NCBI GenBank assembly: GCA_002369325.1
Contig: DFDU01000088.1
Span: 1-19,851 of the forward strand
Length of the DNA stretch: 19,851 nucleotides
Source of the DNA: Lachnospiraceae bacterium UBA3820
GTDB lineage: Bacteria > Bacillota > Clostridia > Lachnospirales > Lachnospiraceae
Reading direction: 5' to 3'
Part shown: piece after piece, positions 16,421 to 19,851 of the stretch
Layout of the letters: every line of letters begins with the position of its first letter
Position numbering within the stretch: the stretch's first letter is position 1
Notes under the pieces: generated by a model
The model's input: the letters and a program-made list of their open reading frames with translations, nothing else
The model's database searches: none
Told to the model about the DNA's origin: nothing
Translations under genes and position numbers: made by a program

Positions 16421-17398
16421 ATGTTTTTTTTATATTTGATTTTATTGGTTTTAGGATTCTGGCTATTGGTAAAGGGAGCTGATTTGTTTGTGGATGGGAG
16501 TACCGGAATAGCGGGCTTATTAAATGTTTCCGGACTGGTAATTGGTCTTACAATAGTAGCTTTCGGTACCAGCGCACCCGAACTTGCCGTAAGTACGACA
16601 GCATCAATGAATGGTTCAAATGAAATTGCCCTGAGTAATGTAACCGGTTCAAATATTTTTAATTTGCTATGCGTACTTGGAATATGTGCAGTTATAAAAA
16701 ATGTTCCTGTGGAAAAAATAGTTTTAAAAAGGGATTTTCCGTTTTCAATCTTTACAACTTTTTTGATGTTGCTTATATTGGGGTGCCAATTACCGGGTTC
16801 CGGAAAAGTCAAATATCTTGGGATGGAGGATAAAATTGGCAGTATAAATCGCATTTTTGGAATTATATCAATCATAGTTTTTATTATATATATTGTGTTT
16901 TTGATATATGCTTCCAGAAAAAAAATGGATGAAGATGCAAAGGTAAAAAAGATATCTTTAGGTAAAAGTATATTGCTGGTTATTTTCGGAATTACAATGA
17001 TAATCGGAGGAGGGCAGGCTGTTGTAAATAGTGCCAAATTTATAGCAAAAGCCGCCGGAATGACTGAAACATTGATAGGTTTGACAGTTGTTGCGGTAGG
17101 TACATCGTTACCTGAACTTGTAACGTCAATAGTAGCTGCGAAAAAAGGTGAATCAGGTCTTGCTGTAGGAAATGCAATCGGTTCAAATATATTTAACCTG
17201 TTACTTATTTTAGGACTTTCAGCAACAATAAATCCGATTGACGTTAATCTTGCATCTTTAATTGATATCTCCATTCTGCTTGCAATTAGTATCATTACAT
17301 ATGTATTTGTATTAACGGGCAAGAAGATAACAAGACTGGAGGGCATAACAATGATTCTGATTTATATAGCTGATTTGGTTTTTGCGATAATCAGATAA
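16421..17398 (+). CDS. Calcium/sodium antiporter (CaCA family, YrbG-like)
   Basis: A 325-residue integral membrane exchanger, the normal length for bacterial YrbG-type members. The two inverted halves each carry the alpha repeat: GTSAPELAVS (49-58) with GSNIFNLLCVLG in the first half and GTSLPELVTS (227-236) with GSNIFNLLLILG in the second. The Pro-Glu acidic residues (E54 and E232) that bind the cation are both present. About ten helices are visible, with a basic and polar loop in the middle (RKKMDEDAKVKK). It exchanges Na+ or H+ for Ca2+ or a related cation across the membrane. TGAGGT (16411-16416) precedes ATG 16421. It follows two small membrane-protein genes closely, and its terminator hairpin lies 23 bp after the stop. 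Ion specificity cannot be decided from sequence. Confidence 0.93.
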   Translation: MFFLYLILLVLGFWLLVKGADLFVDGSTGIAGLLNVSGLVIGLTIVAFGTSAPELAVSTTASMNGSNEIALSNVTGSNIFNLLCVLGICAVIKNVPVEKIVLKRDFPFSIFTTFLMLLILGCQLPGSGKVKYLGMEDKIGSINRIFGIISIIVFIIYIVFLIYASRKKMDEDAKVKKISLGKSILLVIFGITMIIGGGQAVVNSAKFIAKAAGMTETLIGLTVVAVGTSLPELVTSIVAAKKGESGLAVGNAIGSNIFNLLLILGLSATINPIDVNLASLIDISILLAISIITYVFVLTGKKITRLEGITMILIYIADLVFAIIR

Positions 17399-17420
17399 CT
17401 AAAGCTTAAATTCAAAAAAA

Positions 17421-17456
17421 AGAGAAACATTTTTGCGTGAACGCAAATGTTTCTCT
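17421..17456 (+). terminator. Terminator-like hairpin after the antiporter, near-identical to the one at 15167, lacking a T-run
   Basis: Arms 17421-17436 and 17443-17456 repeat the hairpin inside palindrome copy 1 with one base change in the loop, and the A-rich lead-in (AATTCAAAAAA) is shared too. On the plus strand the stem is followed directly by ATAAGAGG, the left end of palindrome copy 2, instead of T. On the minus strand it would end in a T-run. Confidence 0.65.
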
Positions 17457-17778
17457 ATAAGAGGTCGGTCAGACTTAAATTGGGCATGGTGCCTGAGTTT
17501 GGGGTTTTGAAAGTGTTTTGAATTATACAAGAGCTTTTCAGGACGCGCTCTCGCTCGGTATTCGACGTAGGCTCACTAAGCTCAATCCATCCAATTCAAA
17601 AAAGCAGATAGGTATGTTTTTTCATAAATGAAAACTTACCTATCTGTTTTTTCCTTGTCTGGCTTTCGCTAAGTGAACACGTCTCATAACGGTCCTTATA
17701 AAGCTCTGTATTATTCAAAACACGTCTCAATTCTATAAGCGGCACCATGCCCCTCTGTCTGACCGACATGCTTCGCAT
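17456..17778 (+). repeat. Giant imperfect palindrome, copy 2 (candidate structured RNA or palindromic mobile element)
   Basis: The same ends as copy 1: TATAAGAGGTCGGTCAGAC (17456-17474) and GTCTGACCGAC plus an ATGC-TTC-GCAT hairpin (17768-17778). Arms pair as 17464-17474 with 17757-17767 (11 bp), GGGCATGGTGCC 17482-17493 with 17741-17752 (12 bp), GTGTTTTGAATTATAC 17513-17528 with 17708-17723 (15/16), AGAGCTT 17530-17536 with 17701-17707, GGAC with GTCC at 17692-17695, and TCACTAAGC 17573-17581 with 17668-17676 (8/9). The core AGGACGCGCTCTCGCTCGGT (17540-17559) matches copy 1 at 17/20. Between these blocks the arms do not resemble copy 1. A terminator hairpin lies at the centre. The right end abuts the remnant of a signal-peptide coding sequence. 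Confidence 0.8.
17605..17652 (+). terminator. Terminator hairpin at the centre of palindrome copy 2
   Basis: CAGATAGGTA (17605-17614) pairs with TACCTATCTG (17637-17646); the stem continues through a T-rich/A-rich inner part (GTTTT...CAT with ATGAAAAC). Six T follow (17647-17652) and an A-run precedes, so it can work in both directions. It is unrelated in sequence to the centre of copy 1 but in the same place. Confidence 0.82.
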
Positions 17779-17864
17779 TGCTTATATCCGGAAGCTCTTT
17801 AGGAAATACGGATGTTAAGGCACAAGAGCTTGAAAATGCTGTGGGGGGCAGCTGTAGAGGATAA
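17778..17864 (+). pseudogene. Remnant of the signal-peptide end of the YRLYNPNSG-repeat protein
   Basis: In the frame of base 17811 the DNA reads LLISGSSLGNTDVKAQ, like the end of a signal peptide with cleavage after VKA, then ELENAVGG and a stop (17862-17864). No start codon or basic n-region precedes it: the frame runs back into palindrome copy 2 and stops at 17760. At the G6 run (17843-17848) a shift of one base joins it to the downstream frame at GAAVEDNQNGYVDM. So this looks like the original N-terminus of the gene at 17812, cut by the repeat and put out of frame. Confidence 0.55.
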
Positions 17865-18489
17865 CCAAAATGGTTATGTCGATATGTACCGTCTTTACAA
17901 TCCAAACAGCGGCGAACATTTCTATACCGCAAATCCTGCAGAAAAAAATAATCTTGTTTCTTTGGGATGGAGATATGAAGGTATAGGTTGGACCGCACCT
18001 AAAAAGTCAAATACTCCCGTATATCGCTTATATAACCCCAACAGTGGAGATAACCACTATACAGTAAATGTAGGCGAGCGAAATTATCTTATAGAAGTAG
18101 GCTGGAGAGCCGAAGGAATCGGATGGTATGGTGTAAAAAGATCATCGGCTGACAAACCGAACACTACTGATAAGCCATCTGATACACAAAATCCTAATAC
18201 CGAACCATCTACTGTTCATACGCATAGCTGGAGTCCTGTTAAAGAAGATTTTGAATGTATCGATCAATACGATGAGTATTGGGAAACTTTTGATGATGGT
18301 TATACATGTAAATTAAGTGAATTAAGTGAAAGTGATTGTCTTATTCATGGTGGTTCGTCATTAGATACACATACAATTTATGTAGATAAAATTACTCAAT
18401 ATCAGATTTGCGAGTGTGATGAAAAGAAAATTATTAAGTCTTATATTAAATATACAGAATCTGTTACAGGTGAAACTTGGACAGAATAA
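17812..18489 (+). CDS. Probable damaged secreted protein with two YRLYNPNSG repeats (DUF5648-like)
   Basis: 225 codons from ATG 17812, the first Met after an in-frame stop at 17800. Two tandem repeats of about 42 residues are clear (about 25-66 and 69-109): YRLYNPNSGEHFYTANPAEK then LGWRYEGIGW, and YRLYNPNSGDNHYTVNVGER then VGWRAEGIGW. These are found in many secreted proteins of gut Firmicutes and match what I know as DUF5648; their function is unknown. A Thr/Pro/Asn-rich linker (about 112-140) leads to an unrecognised C-terminal part of about 90 residues with four Cys. No signal peptide exists in this frame, but a good one lies just upstream in another frame, separated by a one-base shift at G6. 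So the gene is probably 5'-truncated and frameshifted; AGGA at 17801-17804 could still permit translation from 17812. Confidence 0.65.
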   Translation: MLRHKSLKMLWGAAVEDNQNGYVDMYRLYNPNSGEHFYTANPAEKNNLVSLGWRYEGIGWTAPKKSNTPVYRLYNPNSGDNHYTVNVGERNYLIEVGWRAEGIGWYGVKRSSADKPNTTDKPSDTQNPNTEPSTVHTHSWSPVKEDFECIDQYDEYWETFDDGYTCKLSELSESDCLIHGGSSLDTHTIYVDKITQYQICECDEKKIIKSYIKYTESVTGETWTE

Positions 18490-18538
18490 AACTAAATTAT
18501 ATGAACTGAAAGTAGTGTATGTTCAATTAACAAAAGAT

Positions 18539-18569
18539 TCGACCGAAATTTATTTCGGTCGATTTTTTT
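18539..18569 (+). terminator. Terminator of the repeat-protein gene
   Basis: TCGACCGAA (18539-18547), a 6-base loop, TTCGGTCGA (18554-18562): a perfect 9-bp stem followed by seven T (18563-18569). Confidence 0.9.
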
Positions 18570-18734
18570 GTTGATCTCTAAATTTTTTTGTTGTATATTT
18601 ATAGTCAAGCAGATATTTCTTATTCAAAAAATTCTGATTTCAATTAAGATTTCCTGCTTATTTCCAAATAGTGGAATTTATTTTTATAAAATAGGGAGGT
18701 GTTTGTTGACACATTTTATTGAAAATGAAAAAAC

Positions 18735-18740
18735 TATAAT
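18735..18740 (+). promoter_or_regulatory. Possible -10 element of the Rpn-type gene
   Basis: TATAAT at 18735-18740, 22 bp before the start codon. The nearest TTGACA (18706-18711) is 23 bp away, too far for a normal promoter, and no good hexamer sits at 16-18 bp. Either the -35 is weak or expression is low or regulated. The rest of 18570-18730 holds nothing I recognise. Confidence 0.35.
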
Positions 18741-18761
18741 GTAAAATAAGGAGGAATAAAT

Positions 18762-19802
18762 TTGAAGTCACAAAACAGTTTAGCAAAAAGAATTGATACC
18801 GCAGGTATTATAGCTTCGTATGATGAAGTCTGTAAGCAGTTGCTTGCAAATAAGGTGATTCTTGCGTGGATTTTGAAATATTCCACAAAAGAATTTGCAG
18901 ATTTTGACATTTATGAGATTGCAGAAAAGTATATTGAGGGAGAGCCTGAAATATCAAAAGATGCAGTACACAGAGATGAAGCATCCGTAATTGCGAAAGA
19001 TTCGATAAACAGAGATAAAGCCACTGAATTTATAACAGGATTAAGAACGGAAGATGTATCTATAAAAGAAGGTATAGTCAAATATGATATAAAGTTTAGG
19101 GCTATTGTTCCGGATACAGAAAGCAAAACAGATATGATAGTGAATATCGAAGCTCAGAACAATTTTTATCCGGGATATCCGATTATTAAAAGAGGGATAT
19201 ACTATTCAAGCCGCATGATCTCGTCGCAGTATGAGACGGTTTTCACGGAATCCCATTATGAAAAGCTTAAGAAAGTAAGTTCGATATGGATTTGTACCAA
19301 ACCACCGAAGTACAGACAAAATACCATAGCTCGATATGATTTTAAGAAAAAAGATATTTATGGACATTTTGAGGAAAACGATAAAGATTATGATTTGATA
19401 TCAGTTGTTGTGGTATGTTTGAACGAGAATGCAGTTAATGCCGAAGGTGATAAACTTATAAATATGTTATCAACCTTACTTTCAAAAAACATAAATTCAA
19501 ATGATAAGAAAAAGATATTGAGTGAAGAATTCAAAATAGAGTTAACTAAGGAAATGGAAGGAAGTGTCAGTGATATGTGTAATTTAGGTCAGGGTATTTA
19601 TGATGATGGATATAATGAAGGCTATGGTTCAGGATATGGAACAGGATACGATTCAGGTCATGATGAGTCAATCATAAAGAATATTAATAATCTTATGAAA
19701 AACACAGGTTGGGATATCGAAAAATGTATGGATGCATTGGGGATAGATGAGGATGAAAGAGAAAAATATAAAGAACTCAGGTTGATAAAAGCTTCCGTAT
19801 GA
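18762..19802 (+). CDS. Rpn-type PD-(D/E)XK nuclease family protein (annotated elsewhere as recombination-promoting nuclease/putative transposase)
   Basis: 346 residues. The N-terminal half is a PD-(D/E)XK nuclease fold: D109 in VKYDIKFRAIVP and E130-x-Q132 in MIVNIEAQNNF, followed by the family-typical YPIIKRGIYYSSRMISSQ and the SIWICTKPP..RQNTIARYDF stretch. The C-terminal part has a Gly/Tyr repeat (DGYNEGYGSGYGTGYDSG, about 285-302) and a helical tail, seen in many Clostridial members. Related RpnA-type proteins are DNA endonucleases that raise RecA-independent recombination and have been linked to phage defence; they are not classic transposases. The start is TTG 18762, fixed by AAGGAGG at 18748-18754 with a 7-bp gap. 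It is probably a single gene, with a possible terminator just downstream. Such genes often occur in many copies and spread horizontally. Confidence 0.85.
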   Translation: MKSQNSLAKRIDTAGIIASYDEVCKQLLANKVILAWILKYSTKEFADFDIYEIAEKYIEGEPEISKDAVHRDEASVIAKDSINRDKATEFITGLRTEDVSIKEGIVKYDIKFRAIVPDTESKTDMIVNIEAQNNFYPGYPIIKRGIYYSSRMISSQYETVFTESHYEKLKKVSSIWICTKPPKYRQNTIARYDFKKKDIYGHFEENDKDYDLISVVVVCLNENAVNAEGDKLINMLSTLLSKNINSNDKKKILSEEFKIELTKEMEGSVSDMCNLGQGIYDDGYNEGYGSGYGTGYDSGHDESIIKNINNLMKNTGWDIEKCMDALGIDEDEREKYKELRLIKASV

Positions 19803-19824
19803 TGTTATAATATTATAAATGTGT

Positions 19825-19850
19825 ACGATGCACAAAAGACGGTGTATCGT
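19825..19850 (+). terminator. Hairpin after the Rpn-type gene, probably its terminator, cut by the window end
   Basis: ACGATGCAC (19825-19833), an 8-base loop and GTGTATCGT (19842-19850) form a 9-bp stem with one G-T pair, 22 bp after the stop codon. The sequence ends one T later, so the T-run cannot be seen. Confidence 0.55.
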
Positions 19851-19851
19851 T

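Noticed and set aside
16156..17346. 396-codon minus-strand frame
   Set aside because: It lies antisense to the antiporter, which has all family motifs; low-complexity Ile/Ser/Pro composition is typical of a shadow frame.
15036..17778. Palindromes as retron msr/msd, CRISPR or a toxin-antitoxin RNA repeat
   Set aside because: No reverse transcriptase, no cas genes, only two copies 2.4 kb apart, and no short regular spacing.
17811..17864. ELENAVGG as a double-glycine bacteriocin leader
   Set aside because: No start codon or hydrophilic leader precedes it; the hydrophobic LLISGSSLG and VKAQ fit a signal-peptide end, and a one-base shift joins it to the secreted repeat protein.
17711..17998. 95-codon minus-strand frame across the end of palindrome copy 2
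   Set aside because: It runs antisense into the repeat-protein gene and has no ribosome site or homology I recognise.
18706..18740. TTGACA and TATAAT as a promoter pair
   Set aside because: The spacer is 23 bp, outside the working range of sigma-A promoters.

Overview
The window looks like chromosomal DNA of a low-GC Gram-positive anaerobe, most likely a Lachnospiraceae-type Clostridium relative. This is inferred from AT-rich coding DNA, strong AGGAGG-type ribosome sites, an LTA-synthase-type enzyme, a propeller-type hybrid sensor kinase, and a PD-(D/E)XK (Rpn-type) protein with a Gly-Tyr-rich tail. No plasmid, phage, CRISPR or transposase-type insertion sequence was seen.

Layout. (1) 1-4974: the 3' part of an M18 aminopeptidase, then a very large membrane hybrid sensor (two propellers, Y_Y_Y, TM, HisKA/HATPase, receiver, HPt) whose phospho-accepting histidine is replaced by Asn. 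(2) 4975-5340: a bidirectional terminator, a minus-strand tRNA-Gly(GCC) with its own promoter, and the promoter of the next operon. (3) 5341-10553: a four-gene operon with ATPase, large FtsX-type permease, OmpR-type response regulator and sensor kinase. This is a self-regulated ABC transporter module, probably for envelope stress or antimicrobial peptides. Its promoter carries an 11-bp-period direct repeat that could be the regulator's own operator. (4) 10581-13527: single genes for an LTA-synthase-like sulfatase-fold protein and an orphan CheX-type phosphatase, each with recognisable promoters. (5) 13582-15039: guaB (IMP dehydrogenase). (6) 15036-17778: an accessory stretch bounded by two copies of an unusual repeat, each a roughly 285-320-bp imperfect palindrome with a terminator hairpin at its centre. 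Between them lie three small membrane-protein genes and a calcium/sodium antiporter. (7) 17778-19851: a damaged secreted-protein gene with two YRLYNPNSG repeats, whose signal-peptide end abuts palindrome copy 2 and which is frameshifted at a G6 run, followed by an Rpn-type nuclease gene.

The most unusual item is the paired palindrome element. Both copies share their ends (TATAAGAGGTCGGTCAGAC at the left; GTCTGACCGAC followed by an ATGC-NNN-GCAT hairpin at the right) and a 20-nt core. The arms between these blocks differ in sequence between copies, yet in each copy they remain self-complementary. That pattern fits a structured RNA or a palindromic mobile DNA element. I do not recognise it as a named family.
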